From the NCBI GenBank assembly GCA_001600615.1, contig BCKK01000005.1, forward strand, positions 806,001 through 870,000: 64,000 bases of DNA. Direction: 5' to 3'. Position numbers and translations under genes: made by a program. The stretch comes from Dioszegia crocea. Lineage: Eukaryota; Basidiomycota; Tremellomycetes; Tremellales; Bulleribasidiaceae. Under the pieces are notes generated by a model. The model made no database searches. It was not told the origin of the DNA and was given only the letters and a program-made list of their open reading frames with translations. Positions 34,672-46,666 of the stretch are shown here, one piece after another; positions within the stretch are counted from its first letter, which is position 1, and each line of letters opens with the position of its first letter.

Positions 34672-35357
34672 GATGATGGTATGGCGGGTAGGATAGGAAG
34701 ATCTCAGCGGGTCGGAAGGGGAGAGGAGGACAAAGAAGACGAATGTGGGAGTCCCCTCGTCTTATATCGCTCGGCGTACCATAGATCAGCCAAAAGCCAA
34801 GGCGACATTGCATGTTTCAAGTGCACCTCTTAGTCTCCCAAGGACAGCTAAGCGATACATTGGGGGTCCTAAGTCAGTGCGCATCATTCCCGTCGTCGAT
34901 CCTAGGCTTTGAGTGGTGGAAGGTATCACTTGGAACGTCGATGGAAGAAGTTTAGCGTAAAAGCGATATGGGCAAAGTCGGTCCTTTGGGCCCGTTGAAT
35001 CCGGTCGTCGATCCCCGACATGCCGTGCCAATGCGAATTGGTGCCGAGCGTCCTTGTGCTTCTTTGAGATCGTCAAGTGAGGTCATGGTCAAGCGTTGAG
35101 CGTCCTTGGAGTGTCATAGCGGCCGCCGCGGTGCAGGATCCCGGGGCTATTCTCAGCTATCTCTGTCGCAAATTTCCCCACCTTGGCACCAGCCATAGCT
35201 TGACTTCCAGTGAGCTCGATCAAAGCAGCAGTAGAGACATGTCTGCATAATACCTTTTGACAATTGAGCACTTCGTCTTGTCAAGCTGCGTCCTGGTTTA
35301 TCGCCGATCGTTCACCGTTTACCCTCCCATTCTTCATCCTGACCCACCGCGACCGCC
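34672..35357. other. Intergenic region, promoter of PQ-loop copy 2
   Basis: 686 bp between the PQ-loop copy 2 start and the LSM8 stop. Open frames at 34786-35076 and 35089-35271 (-) are unsupported. A GCGGCCGC-containing patch near 35120 is the only notable sequence word. Confidence 0.35.
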
Positions 35358-35784
35358 TCAATGTGATATTTCCGCTATTGGCTCGGCGCGAATTTCCGAC
35401 CAATCCAGCCCTGCGTCCTTCTCATCGTCGACTTCGCCAATCAGTGCGCTGTGATATCAGCTTATGCGCTGCGGTACGACGCGTTAAACTCACACATTAT
35501 CACCCTTAATCATGTACAGGCCCAGAGGGACCATTTCGACTCCTGCCTCTGTTGAGAATTCGCGTTCCATACAGTCTGACAAGATGAGGTTCGTGCGGAC
35601 GTCATAGCCTCTTAGCTTGCCCTAGGCATATCAGCCAGTAATCAAAGTCTTGCGTGATGTTTAGACTGACGACAATGACTCGACCATCGTATAAGATCAC
35701 TTGGACAGTTTCTGCCCATCAGCACTAGCCTTCGAGCTGGAAATTCGCAGACTCACGATCTACATAGGTCTCTACGGCAGCCAT
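35358..35784 (-). CDS. LSM8: U6 snRNA-associated Sm-like protein LSm8
   Basis: Spliced from four exons to 95 residues, the normal LSm8 size. It starts at 35784 (MAAVETYVDQTVQVILYDGR) and ends IAEISH at 35358. Sm1 motif: VQVILYDGRVIVGKLRGYD then RTNLILSDCMERE. Sm2 motif: GLYMIKGDNVALIGE, with the LSm8-type wording KGDNVA in place of the usual RG-N. LSm8 defines the nuclear LSm2-8 ring that binds the U6 3' oligo-U end. Introns seen at about 35458-35502, 35635-35683 and 35713-35756. LSM2, a partner subunit, lies 14 kb away in the same window. It is divergent from the casein kinase gene with 385 bp between starts. Confidence 0.93.
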
Positions 35785-36169
35785 GACTGGCCGAGGAGGG
35801 TGTGGGAGGTGATGATAGCTGTCGGATTAGGCAATAAGTGTTGGTGTGAGACGTATAGTGATGCTTTGGGTGGGTGTGAATAAAAGGTTCCGCCGGAGAC
35901 TCACGTGGGTCGATTGCCTGAAGCAGTACTTTCAGGGTAAGGGTAACTGCCTCGCCGGGGTTGACTTTGACTTTGCTGCCCCTCCCTATTGTTGCTATCC
36001 ATCTATTACATCCTTACTCCTCATCTCACACCCCTCCTATCCCGTCCTCACACAACACGCTCCTTGTCCCCACCCCACGCTTATCCACCCGCAAACCCCG
36101 CATCTCTAATCGCAAAAACAAAGGCCCTAGGGCAGGTCCGAGCACCCACACTCATTCACTATCGGCGCA
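35785..36169. promoter_or_regulatory. Divergent promoter region of LSM8 and casein kinase I
   Basis: 385 bp between opposite start codons. The half next to the kinase (36000-36120) is strongly pyrimidine-rich (runs of C and T), a common feature of basidiomycete core promoters and 5' UTRs. No specific factor site named. Confidence 0.45.
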
Positions 36170-37869
36170 ATGGCTACTACGCATATAATCAACACGTCCA
36201 ACCCCGGCGCCCACCTCTCGTCATCAGGCAGTCACTCCTCGAGCTCTAGCAACATTGTCGGTGTCCACTATAAGGTTGGCAAAAAGATTGGAGAAGGCAG
36301 TTTTGGTGTCATTTTCGAGGGTGAGTCTTGGTTTGTGCACGGCTAATGGAAGGTACCAACCTGCTCAATTCGCAAACTGTTGCTATCAAATTTGTGCGTA
36401 GCAGCCGTGTGTCTAGGTGTCTGACCAACAGGAACCGCGCAAGTCCGATGCCCCGCAATTACGGGATGAGTACCGGTCGTACAAGATCTTGAGCGGGTGT
36501 GGTGAGTTGACCATTGGTCGGCGCTGAGCTTCAGTGGGAATACCGCAGGTGTACTACTTTGGTCAAGAGGGCCTGCACAACATCCTCGTGATTGACCTAC
36601 TCGGACCGTCCCTGGAGGACCTCTTCGACATGTGTGGCCGGAAGTTCAGCATCAAGACTTGCTGCATGACCGCTAGGCAGATGGTGAGTTTGGGTAGATC
36701 GTGGCTGATCTCAGCTCTCTCGAGTTCAGGTGATTCACGAAAAGAATCTCATTTATCGCGATATCAAACCTGATAACTTCCTTATCGGTCGTCCGAGCAC
36801 CAAAGCCGCCAATACGATCCATGTTGTTGATTTCGGAATGGCCAAACAGTACCGCGATCCCAAGACCAAACAGCACATTCCTTACCGAGAGAGAAAAAGT
36901 CTAAGCGGAACTGCGAGGTATATGAGTATCAACACGCATCTGGGAAGGGGTAAGTTTTAAAGGTGACGCTCGCTAATAGTAGAACAATCACGGCGAGACG
37001 ATCTTGAAGCTCTGGGTCATGTCTTCTTTTACTTTTTGCGAGGCGGGTTGCCGTGGCAGGGTTTGAAGGCGGCTACGAATAAGCAAAAGTATGAAAAGAT
37101 TGGAGAGAAGAAGCAGACGACGCCGATTCCCGAGCTTGTTGAGGGTAATCCACGTAAGTCTGCTTTTTGCGCCAGGGATTGAGCTGACGCCTACAGAGGA
37201 ATTCGCCATTTACCTAAACTACGTTCGAAAACTCACTTTTGACGAAACGCCCGATTACGATTTCTTGAAGGAACTATTCGCAACAGCTATGAAGAATGCT
37301 GGAGAGGAGGATGATCAGGTGTACGATTGGATGGTGTTGAACAATGGAAAGGGGTGGGAACTGAACGGGGTAAGTTTCGCGTGTACCTATTTTTCCAAGC
37401 TAATATCCAGCACCCATCTCTTCAGACTGATCCCGGACGATCCCGACCTCGAGCTGAAAAGGAGTACCGCTCCGACCGAGTCGACAGACTACGCACCGGT
37501 GCTTCCGCCCCTTCCCCCTTGAAGGCACGCAAATCTACCACCTCGGGTCTTCCCAATGCCTCCAACCAAGCCATCGTTGGCGTTTCGGCACCCTCCCCAC
37601 TTCCCAACAGCCGTCGTCAATCTGCCCAGGGCCACCCTTTCGCCAGTGGAGACAGGGACGATTACGACGCGTCTAACGTCGCCGTCCCGTCTCAGGCTGG
37701 CATGGCGCCTATCGCCCCGATGAACGTACATGGCAATCGCAGTGGTGGCGGAGGCGGTACAGCCGTTAACAGCACCAGCCAACAGGTGCAGCAGGGCGAG
37801 GCGGACTTTGGGGAGGGCAAGGAGCAGAATGGCTTCGTCAGGCTGTTGACTTGTGGTTGTTTCCGGTGA
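36170..37869 (+). CDS. Casein kinase I, membrane-associated Yck type
   Basis: Ser/Thr kinase of the CK1 family. Start [13 protein letters not shown] at 36170. Motifs: [15 protein letters not shown] (glycine loop), VAIKFEP (Lys), [14 protein letters not shown] (catalytic loop), VVDFGMAK (DFG), [18 protein letters not shown] (the CK1-specific activation segment) and [19 protein letters not shown]. The kinase core ends near [15 protein letters not shown]. The C-terminal 150 residues are Ser/Pro/Gly-rich and end in LLTCGCFR, so a CxC pair three residues from the end is a likely palmitoylation site, as in Yck1/2. At least seven introns; the one at about 37370-37426 precedes the tail. Convergent with the BTB gene, 267 bp between stops. 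Confidence 0.93.
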
Positions 37870-38136
37870 CCCAAGGGCGGTTCTCATGTTGCATAATACT
37901 ATTTCCTCTTTGCTATACCTTAAATCCTTTCCCATACCCCCTTAACGAAATTTAAACTTAATTGAACGGCGGGTGTCTTGTCGATAAGTGTAGATTAGCT
38001 CCATAGATTGCGCTCTCTACATGCATCATTGACGACCTAGCTGGCGGTATGGATGCATATGATGGTTGTTGTATGTATGTACAGAACGGGATGTGTACCC
38101 AGCCTTAGCTCGCGTCGAGCCTCTTTTTCGCCCAGC

Positions 38137-39371
38137 CTATCCCTCAACTTTCCACAGAGCCGGCCGGCCCTTTTTGCCCTTACGGGTGATCTCCACGCTC
38201 ATTCCTCCCTCCCCACCTCTGAACGCTAGCACTGCCGCCTCCTCCGTTCCCGTACTCGCCCCCATTCCCTTCTTCTTACGCGCCGCAATCGCCTTTTTGG
38301 CAAACCCAAACTGCGCCTGCTTGTCCTTGAAGGGCAGAGCGGTCGATTCGACCACACGCTTGAAGAGCGGGAAGGGGAGGGGGGTGTAGTACGGGAGGAG
38401 ATGGGCGAGGGGGGTGGACGAATCGGCGGCTGGGGTAGAGGGGAGAGTGAGAGTTAAGAAGTCATATCTGATCGTCAGTCAACCCTGAGCGCAACTTACA
38501 TGTCCTGCTTGAGGCGGTTGCTGTATTCTCCATACCGGCCATACCATCCGCTCTCATCCCATGCCTCTTCGCCTGTTGGGGCGGCATATCCATTCCCATT
38601 CTGATGCTCGGGCGCAACGACAGTGGTTGATGCCCATGTGATCCAGTCAGAAATCGAGTCGGCGCTGATGGAGTCGCGGCAGACGGTGTAGGCGTGATGC
38701 ACCAGGTCGGGCATGCCGCCTAGGTGGAGTGAGGTGGCGAGGATCGAGCGGGCGTTGGAGGGGGTGACGAGGTGGAAGGCGGGGCCTGTGTGTTAGTGTG
38801 GAAGTTGACGAAGGAAGTTGACATACTGTAGAGGTGGTGGATGCAGGTGTGAACAGCCTGAGTATCAGCTTTGCCACCATTCCCAGCTCGAGACACTCAC
38901 CTCGCTGTTGATGTTCTCATCCCTGAATTGAAGATGTATAGTCGTCCCGGGCGCAGCATTCATCATATACTGCGCCAGAAATGGGCTCCGAGCAAGGATG
39001 ACTGATATCGTCAGCCCAAGTTCCACTTGACGCAGGAACAACCTACTCCGGTGAAGTTTCAACGCATCAGAGAAGAATGTAAGTTGGACATCTGCCCATC
39101 GCTGCTGTAGATACCCGACGTTGAAGACGTATTCGGTAAAGTGGAGAGCGTGGATCTGGGGTTGGGACCTATTCATCAGCTACGGCCAGTGGGCTATGGG
39201 GAAAACCTGCATTGCCTGTCCGGCCTTGGACGACTCGGCATCTCCATTCGCATCAGTCTCGTTGTCGCCGTTGTATGTACTGGGCGCTGTGTCGCCATTG
39301 TAGGTGCTGAGGTCGGTATTGGGGTCGGAGGTTGAAGCGGAAGTGGTTGGAGTCGAGTCGGCGGCGGACAT
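38137..39371 (-). CDS. BTB/POZ-like domain protein, function unknown
   Basis: Start 39371 (MSAADSTPTTSAS); Thr/Ser/Asp/Asn-rich 50-residue leader. A 51-nt intron removes an in-frame stop and joins AGQAMQ to IHALHFTEYVFNVG. The POZ-like core reads WADVQLTFFSDALKLHRIIL, then ARSPFLAQYMMNAAPGTT and INSEAVHTCIHHLY, which matches the BTB pattern of DV-h then H+-hLAARSPhF. A BACK-like helical part follows (SILATSLHLGGMPDLVHHAY). The C-terminal 90 residues are basic (KKAIAARKKKGMG). Stop at 38137. BTB proteins often act as Cul3 adaptors or transcription cofactors, but no partner domain is seen. It shares a 217-bp divergent promoter with CPSF73. Confidence 0.72.
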
Positions 39372-39588
39372 GACGGATATTGGCTCTGTTTCTTGGGGAT
39401 GACCAACAGTCGATGCTAGATATACTATCCGGAACGATATACACCAGGGATGAGAAGAAAGGAGGGATGTATAGGTTGATTGATGAAAGGAGAGTGAAAG
39501 AAGTGGTCTGGGGAAATTTCCAACTTTGGATTTCAGATTCCTCCACCTTGGCTTCACCTCCACCCATCTCTTACCTTACAACCCCGCC

Positions 39589-42141
39589 ATGCACCGCCGA
39601 CAGACACGCCGACACGCTCCTGCTGCTGCTGTGCAGGTGTTGAACCCCTCGGCGGATGAGCCGCCCTTGAAAATCACAATGCTGGGCGCGGGGCAGGAGG
39701 TCGGGCGGTCCTGCTGCGTCATTGAGCACCGAGGCAAGAAGGTTGTCTGTGATGCAGGTTTGCATCCTGCTCATCCCGGAATGGGCAGTCTGCCATTCAT
39801 CGACGAGGTGGATTGGAGTACTGTAGATGCTATACTCATCACTCAGTAGGTCCGGAGTAGGTCCTGTGCTGATGTCAGTTTCCATGTGGATCATGCGGCC
39901 GGTCTACCATACATTATGGAAAAGGTATGCCGTCTCTAATCCCTGCTGATCTCAGACAAACTTCCGAGATGGACACGGGAAAGTCTACATGACACACGCC
40001 ACAAAAGCCATCTACGGTCTAACAATGATGGATACAGTCAGGATCAAGTAAGTCCCCTCAAGGCTACGCTGACCCCAGTGACCAAAGCGCCGACAGCTCT
40101 GGAAGGCTATATGACGAAGCGGACGTTCAGGCTTCTTGGCAATCTACCATCGCTGTAGATTATCATCAAGATATTGTCGTCTCGGGCGGTCTGAGATTTA
40201 CGCCCTATCACGCCGGTCACGTCTTGGGCGCTTCAATGTTTTTAATTGAAATTGCCGGTTTGAAGATTCTATATACGGGCGATTACTCGAGAGAAGAGGA
40301 TAGACATCTGGTCATGGCGGAAATACCACCCGTGAGGCCGGATGTTATGATTTGTGAAAGTACATTCGGAGTACATACACTTCCGGACCGTAAAGAAAAG
40401 GAAGAGCAGTTCACAAGTGAGTCATGCGGTTGCTTGAGCTGACCCCAGCACTCGTATCGAATATAGTCAAACGAGGCGGTAAATGCCTCATGCCTATACC
40501 ATCTTTCGGTAATGGGCAGGAGCTCGCCTTGTTGCTAGACGAATACTGGAACGATCACCCCGAATTACAAAACATTCCAGTCTACTTTGCGTCGGGCCTC
40601 TTCCAGCGTGGAATGCGCGTCTACAAGACATACGTTCACACGATGAATGCCAATATCCGAAGTCGGTTCGCCCGGCGCGACAACCCCTTCGACTTCAAAT
40701 ATGTCAAATGGCTCAAAGACAAGCGGAGGTTGGAGGAGCATAGGGGTCCAGTGGTAGTTATGGCCTCGGCGCAGTTCATGTCGTTTGGACTGAGTCGGGA
40801 ATTGCTAGAGGAATGGGCGGCAGATCCGAAGAATGGCGTGATTGTCACTGGGTACTCTATCGAGGGAACTATGGCTAGGGTGAGTTCTATCTAGGTTGGG
40901 CTAATTCCAGACTGTTTTGGGCGAACCAGACCATATCGAATCTCTACGCGGCGGCAACATACCTCGTCGACTCACCGTCAAGGAGATATCTTTCGGTGCG
41001 CATGTCGATTACGCGCAAAATTCGAAATTCATCCAAGAGATTGGCGCACCGCACGTCGTCCTAGTCCATGGCGAGGCGAGTCAGATGGGCCGTCTTCGTG
41101 CAGCATTACGAGACACCTACGCTACCAAGGGACAAGAAATCAATATCCACACGCCCAAAAACTGCGAGCCGCTCACCTTGACATTCAGGCAAGAACGTGC
41201 CGTCAAGGCGATCGGGAGTCTCGCGGAGAGTAGGCCAGAACATGGGATGGCGGTGAAAGGGATGTTGGTCAGTAAAGATTTCTCATATACACTCTTGGAC
41301 CCTAAAGACCTGAGAGACTTTACGGGTTTGGGGACGAGTACGATTGTGCAGAAGCAGTCAGTCCCGATTGGGGTGGATTGGGCAGTGATCAGGTGGTATC
41401 TGGAGGGAATGTATGGTGAGGTCGAGGGTGGCAAGGATGGCGAGAGGGAGACGTTGACTGTGAGTCATTAACCTAGGCGGAGGACTAAGTGCTAATACTA
41501 TAGGTGATGAACGCTGTGCGTCTAGTCCAGTTATCGAGCACAGCGGCCGAACTCCAGTGGTCATCAAGTACGAGTAATGACATGATTGCCGATTCGGCTT
41601 TGGCCGTTCTGCTAAGTATAGACGCTAGTCCAGCTACGGTCAAATGTGACTTAACAGTGTCATCCATCGGATTGATGACTAGAAGCTGACAAAGTAGTAA
41701 CGTCAAATCCCCATCCACACTCACATTCCCACTCCCACTCCCACTCACATCCTCAGCCCTCGCCCATACCCTCGCCAGAACACGAGCGAATACAACTCTT
41801 CCTCGAGGCGCACTTCGGGCCTGTCAACCCACCAACCAAAAGAGATCCTGAAGACGGAATAGACGGCGAGGCGGATGAGAATGATGATCTGTTGACATTA
41901 AGGGTGGAGCTTGATGGAGCTACAGCGAGGGTCGATCTGATATCGATGGTATGTCCGGTCTTGGTCACTCAGGGTGTATGCTGATCTGGTGTAGAAAGTC
42001 GAGTCGGCGTCGGATGATCTGAAAAAGAGGGTTGAGGGGGTGTTGGAGATGGCTACGTCGACTATGAAGCCGCTGTCGTTGAGCTTCATGGGGTCAGGTG
42101 TGGAGGGGTTGATGAAGGGTGAAGAGGTCATGGTGGTATAG
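39589..42141 (+). CDS. YSH1: mRNA 3'-end endonuclease CPSF73 (Ysh1)
   Basis: Catalytic subunit of the cleavage and polyadenylation complex, nuclear. Start MHRRQTRRHAP at 39589. Metallo-beta-lactamase motifs: GAGQEVGRSCCV, VDAILITHFHVDHAAGLPY (the Zn-binding HxHxDH, assembled across an intron at about 39847-39878), YHAGHVLGASMF (His) and LYTGDYSREEDRHL (Asp). Beta-CASP motifs: GKCLMPIPSFGNGQELALLL, GVIVTGYSIEGTMAR, HVDYAQN and VVLVHGEASQMGRL (His). The C-terminal domain starts about MNAVRLVQLSS; before the conserved end it has a HPHSHSHSHSHPQPS run encoded by a CACTCC-like microsatellite. The protein ends MKGEEVMVV at 42141, about 770 residues, the usual length. About eight introns of 30-50 nt. 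Confidence 0.95.
41711..41752 (+). repeat. CACTCC-type microsatellite inside CPSF73
   Basis: Imperfect hexamer array (ccactc / tcccac units) coding alternating His-Ser in the C-terminal part of CPSF73. Multiples of three keep the frame when unit number changes. Confidence 0.8.
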
Positions 42142-43158
42142 AGTGGCAGACACTCACGCTGAGAATTTCAGGGTTTTTGCTAGATCTATGTATGTATCTG
42201 AGTAGGTTGTTAGGAAAGCTGGATCACTCCTCATGGGCATGACAGGGCTGCGCTTGTCTAGGGAATCTGCGAATCGCATGACTCGGCCCGATGTTCCGGG
42301 GATCCCGACAACACATTCCTCGGGCCTTACGGCATAGCGTCCACCAATGCGTCAGGCAGCCGCTTGACCTGCTGTTCATGTCGTACTCTGCCCGTGACTC
42401 TTAGTAGCCTTGCGGTCTGCAGACAGACCTCTGGAGCTGCTTTCCTGAGCGTGGGCTCGGCCAAGTGAGTACGACGTTACAACACACTGAAGGGATCTTT
42501 CAGTCGACTTCTCGTTTCACTTTTCACACGGAGGCGGTCGGGACGACATGGATTCAGGGAGAGTCACTACACATATTGGCAGACTCTGACAAGCTGAGAC
42601 TAACACGTTCAGGATTAGAAAGGATGTATACGTTCAAACACATTTCGCGTCTGCCCGGCAAGGTCGGCGCAGATAGTCACGGGCACCGCCCGAGACAGTC
42701 GTCCGGAACGGAGAGGAATGACAAAGTAGAGGGCACAACGTCAAGTCAAACGTGGGGCAAATCCACGTTTCAGCTCTTTGCATGTCGAATGGCGGTGCTT
42801 GCCAAAGGAACGACGAAGGCATGCGAGACACCGACGGCACAGTACACCAGTCGCACGGGCGCTATAAAGATGGGTCTATCTTCACATGTCCCACCTTCTA
42901 TCTCACATTTCAACTGTTGCAGACCTTTTTAATCCCTGCGTCCTCCATCTTATTCCTCTTCTACAATCCTATTCGTGTCCACCTAGACGTCTGCGGGACA
43001 CCCAGTTAATCAAGAGTCAACAAGCCCCGTCGTCTTTATCTGACCGGAACCACTCAACACCCTAGACGGAGACCAGGATTTCGCTCCCCTCTCCCTCCTG
43101 AGAGTCTATCTTCAGGTCCGAAGCCCGTCTACTCACCCACAATTGTCGCATCTTCAAG
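42142..43158. other. Intergenic region upstream of an unknown gene
   Basis: About 1.0 kb between the CPSF73 stop and the next start. Open frames of up to 155 codons on the plus strand (42465-42932) lack splice partners and motifs. A TATA-like gctataaagatg lies at 42860-42871. Pyrimidine-rich DNA precedes the start at 43159. Confidence 0.4.
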
Positions 43159-44358
43159 ATGGCATATGATGGGGCGGCAATTTTCGCCGGAGGAAGCTAC
43201 TTACGTTTGATTCGAGCCGGCGGGCGCTTGAAGATGGTTGGCGAGCCGATGGACCAGCTTCGGGGTGACAACACTTCTGAGAGCGGAGATCTCCGTCTCG
43301 CCCATCTCTTGAACGAGGCGCTGTGGAAAGAATCTGTCACTGACATTGAGGAGAGCTGTATCTCGGTATCGAAGGCCGCCTGGAAATGGCTTTCCAAGAC
43401 GGTGAAGCAGTTCAATGAAAGCGGAGATACATCTATGCTGCCGGTAGCTGTGAGTGTCTCCTCTCTGCCCGTTCGGTCCTGAAGAAGTCTAGAGAGACTC
43501 AAAATGAGAATACGGAAGCTCACAACTCAGGTTGGTCCCGGCGACATCCAACCAACAACATACGCCGAAGCTCTTACGGTTGATCTCACTCGCTTTTCAC
43601 ACGACCTGCAAGATGAGCTGATCCATACGATTGAAGAAGGCAGTGCCGGTGTCGAGGAAATGCCGGGCAGAGACGACGCACAGTCCCTCGCGACTTCATA
43701 CCATCCGCTCGCGGAGCAGCTCTGTCGCCCTTTATTAGAGACGATCAACAACAAGTCACATCTCTTGCGTTCCGCTGCATTACGTGGAGCGTGTCACATC
43801 AGCGACCTCCTTACAAGGCAGTATGAGTTCCTGAGCCAAGATCCGGCCACGAGCGACGGTCTGATCGGGGAGGCAACCCGATACGCGACCGCCGCTTATG
43901 AGATGAAGCGAAAGGCGGATGAGAGCACGCAAGGGGACGAGGCGGTGGAAGCAGCGATGAAACAAGCTGCGACCGGAACGTCAGCAAGCGCCGCATTGTA
44001 CGCACATATGCAGCAACAGCCGCTGGCATTGTTGAGGCAGGTATGGAACCGGCTTACGCAGCCAAAAGAGGCAGACATCACTCAGGCGACGTGGAATTAT
44101 TTCCAGTCACTGGATACAACCGCGAAGGTCTTGAATGCTGCGTGCTACTGGGAGGGGTTGGAGGCGGAGGCGCTGTTGGCGACGGAGGACATGAAGGCGG
44201 CAGCGATGCTCCAGGACGTGCTTGGCGACCTTGTAATACCGAGGGAGGATGCCTACGTCACGGCGGAGGTTGTGGCCAGGATGGCCCGTATTGATGAGCA
44301 ATTGAATGTCGCCGCTGTCCGCATCGCAGATGCAGAGGGACAGACCAAGCGACGCTGA
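43159..44358 (+). CDS. Unrecognised all-helical protein
   Basis: Two exons: 43159 (MAYDGAAIFAGGSYLRLIRA) to about 43449, then about 43531 to the stop at 44358, joined across an intron of roughly 81 nt; total about 370 residues. Predicted alpha-helical and soluble, Ala/Glu-rich (for example RYATAAYEMKRKADESTQGD), no signal peptide, no membrane span. I recognise no domain. The fewest introns of any gene of this size in the window is a mild oddity. The second exon could instead start at an internal ATG. Confidence 0.6.
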
Positions 44359-44653
44359 AGACGAGGATCAATTGCATTGGCAGTCGTGATAGGACGTACT
44401 CTTGGATAGACCTGATGCATTTGAATGAGTTACAGTCAACGATATCCAGGGTTTCAGTATGCGAATCGTGCATTGATCGAGCACGTAGTGAGGATCTGGA
44501 TCAACACGAGTCGGGCGTCAAGCTATGTCTCTCGGTCATCAGTCTCACGACGCTGTCAGACGTGAATTTGGTGACGACGGTTCGGACTAGCTCAATCAAT
44601 GAGTCACCAGTGACACCAAGCCTGAGCGAGTGTTTCTCGGACCTACATTCTAC

Positions 44654-46311
44654 CTAGTGGAACGTCATTTCCAGTATCCGGTCGTAGTCCTCCACTACTG
44701 ACTCGTAAGTCTTCGCCAGCGCATCTTTTCGTTCTTCAAGGGTCATCTGACAGAGCATTTCGTAGTTGAATCGGTAAAGTCTGGCTTTTACCTATGATGT
44801 CAGCGTTGGCCTTAGAATGGACAGGCAAGACAGTCGATTTTCCTGGCTAGTCCCAATATCTCGCACCTCATCATCCTTCGATAGTGAGAGAATCAAACTT
44901 ACATGTAATCTGTATGCGCGCAGTTTTGAGGGGTCATTCCGGTCGAGCTGCTTCAGCAGGAGCATTTCTAGTAGACGGTCGAATTGGCGCTATTGGTTTC
45001 AGCTTGGTCCGGCAAGTGACATGTCAAAGCTCCGCAGCCCGCTTCGCTTTTATTCAATCACTCGGACCGTGTTCCAGCCCCACAGCAACTCACCTGAGCA
45101 ATCTTATACTTCTTCTTCACGCCCATCTCCCACAATGCCCTCGCCGCGCGCTTATCCGACCCGACATCCACCAAAAAGTTGCCATCCTCCATTACGCCCT
45201 CTTTGACGAGATACCTCAGGTCATTCCTATCTCTCAGATCTTCGAAAGCTTCGGCTGGGTCTTCGACGGTGAGTTCAGCCACTTCGGGACGGGTGAGGAC
45301 ATGTTGATATAGCGCAGAATACAGCTTAGCTAGGGATCAGCAGTGTCAAACGTTCACTCACATCCATGTCCCTGCTGTTGATATGGCGGTAGAATGACGA
45401 ATTGACTGAAGGGTAAGCTTTAGACCTCAGCTGGTGTCAATGAGCTCACCTAAGTCGTAATCGGACTTGATCTGGGTAGCACCAGAATGGGTAGACGGAG
45501 GTATAGCCAACGAAATGGTAGGTGTAGATGTCGGTATTTGGCCGTTTACGCTTCTCGTAGAGGACTATGAACTCCCAAGCATCTTCATCTTCCTACAGAT
45601 CAGTACGGAAGTCTAAGCGACTTACATGTACATAACTTCCCCCTTCTATAAAGAGGAGGATGAACAATTGCATTCGACGGTGATACTCTCGGAAGCCTGG
45701 TGTGGACCAAATGGCCTATCGTCAGCGAGCCCCGAGGAGAGACATACCTTGTACATTTCATAAATCACCGCTCCGTCCTCGTCCTCATTGACGTCCTTAC
45801 TCCCACCCGCCTTCGCCTTGGCTTTTCCTTTCCCCTTGCCCTTGCCCACCGCGGGAGATCGAGCATAACTCCCCACTTTCTCCCCTAGCGGTCGAAAGTC
45901 CTCCGCATCCTGCCTCACATCCGCCCCAAACACCTTCTCCGCCTTGGTATAGTCCTTCGGGATGAATTCAAAGAGCTTCCCCTCGATATCATCGGCAGGT
46001 GTAGCTTCAGAAGCGAGCTTGTCGTCGTAAGTGATCTCGAGGAATTGCTTCAGACTCCCCGAAGCAAAGTTGAGCTGTACACTCAAGCCCTGGTAACCGA
46101 AAATCTTCTCTTGCTCGCCAAATATGGGATAGGTGAAGGCTGGGTTGAAGGGGGTGATGGCGATCAGGTCGTCGCCGGCGAGAGCATAGGCGTCGGCCTC
46201 AGCGCGGACTGAGAATTAGACGTGGCTCTGGTCGAAAGGGCTGAACTCACCCATCTGTAAAGACACCGCTTCGTTAGAGTCGCTCAGCCATTCCTCCATA
46301 TCTTGTGCCAT
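44654..46311 (-). CDS. HAT1: Type B histone acetyltransferase catalytic subunit HAT1
   Basis: Acetylates newly made histone H4 on Lys5 and Lys12 before deposition. Start MAQDMEEWLSDSNEAVSLQM at 46311. The N-domain reads AFTYPIFGEQEKIFGYQGLS, the usual Hat1 opening (FxPxFTHQ-type). The insert GKGKGKGKAKAKAGGSK is a lineage-specific Lys/Gly run. The GNAT core has MQLFILLFIEGGSYV, EDEDAWEFIVLYEKRK, YHFVGYTSVYPFWCYPDQIK (the diagnostic Hat1 strand) and ends with RLYRFNYEMLCQM. Stop at 44654 after LEMTFH. The stretch expected to hold the acetyl-CoA loop (QxLPPFQxxGxG type) is split over several short exons near 45340-45480, which I read only partly. Divergent from the M50B-like gene, with 355 bp between starts. 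Confidence 0.86.
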
Positions 46312-46666
46312 GGTGCTGTGAGTAGTCAGCTGGGGTGTGACAGAGCAAAGTGGACCATTGCAGGCTGAGACGCGTCCTCGATCCGCGAGTAAGTCGCGTG
46401 GACGGAGATGGTCAGATCTCCGAATTTAGAGAGCCGGAAACGTCGATAACGCCGCAAATTGCCGGAACATTCCAGCTCCGGATACGGATACTATCCGAAT
46501 CCAGAAATGTGGCGAGATGTGGCGAGGTGTGTGTTGGCTGTGTGTTTCAGAACCTTCATAGGCTTTCACTCAACCTTGGCAGTCCGCCAACGCAAACAAG
46601 CATGCATGTCCATCTGCCACCCCCAACTTCCACCTATCTACTCACTACCAGACTAACAAGACCGCA
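46312..46666. promoter_or_regulatory. Divergent promoter region of HAT1 and M50B-like genes
   Basis: 355 bp between opposite starts. Pyrimidine-rich stretch at 46600-46660 directly before the M50B-like ATG. No gene seen. Confidence 0.4.

Noticed and set aside
42465..42932. 155-codon plus-strand ORF as a gene
   Set aside because: No motif, overlapping ORFs in other frames, and promoter-like TATA and pyrimidine features in the same stretch.
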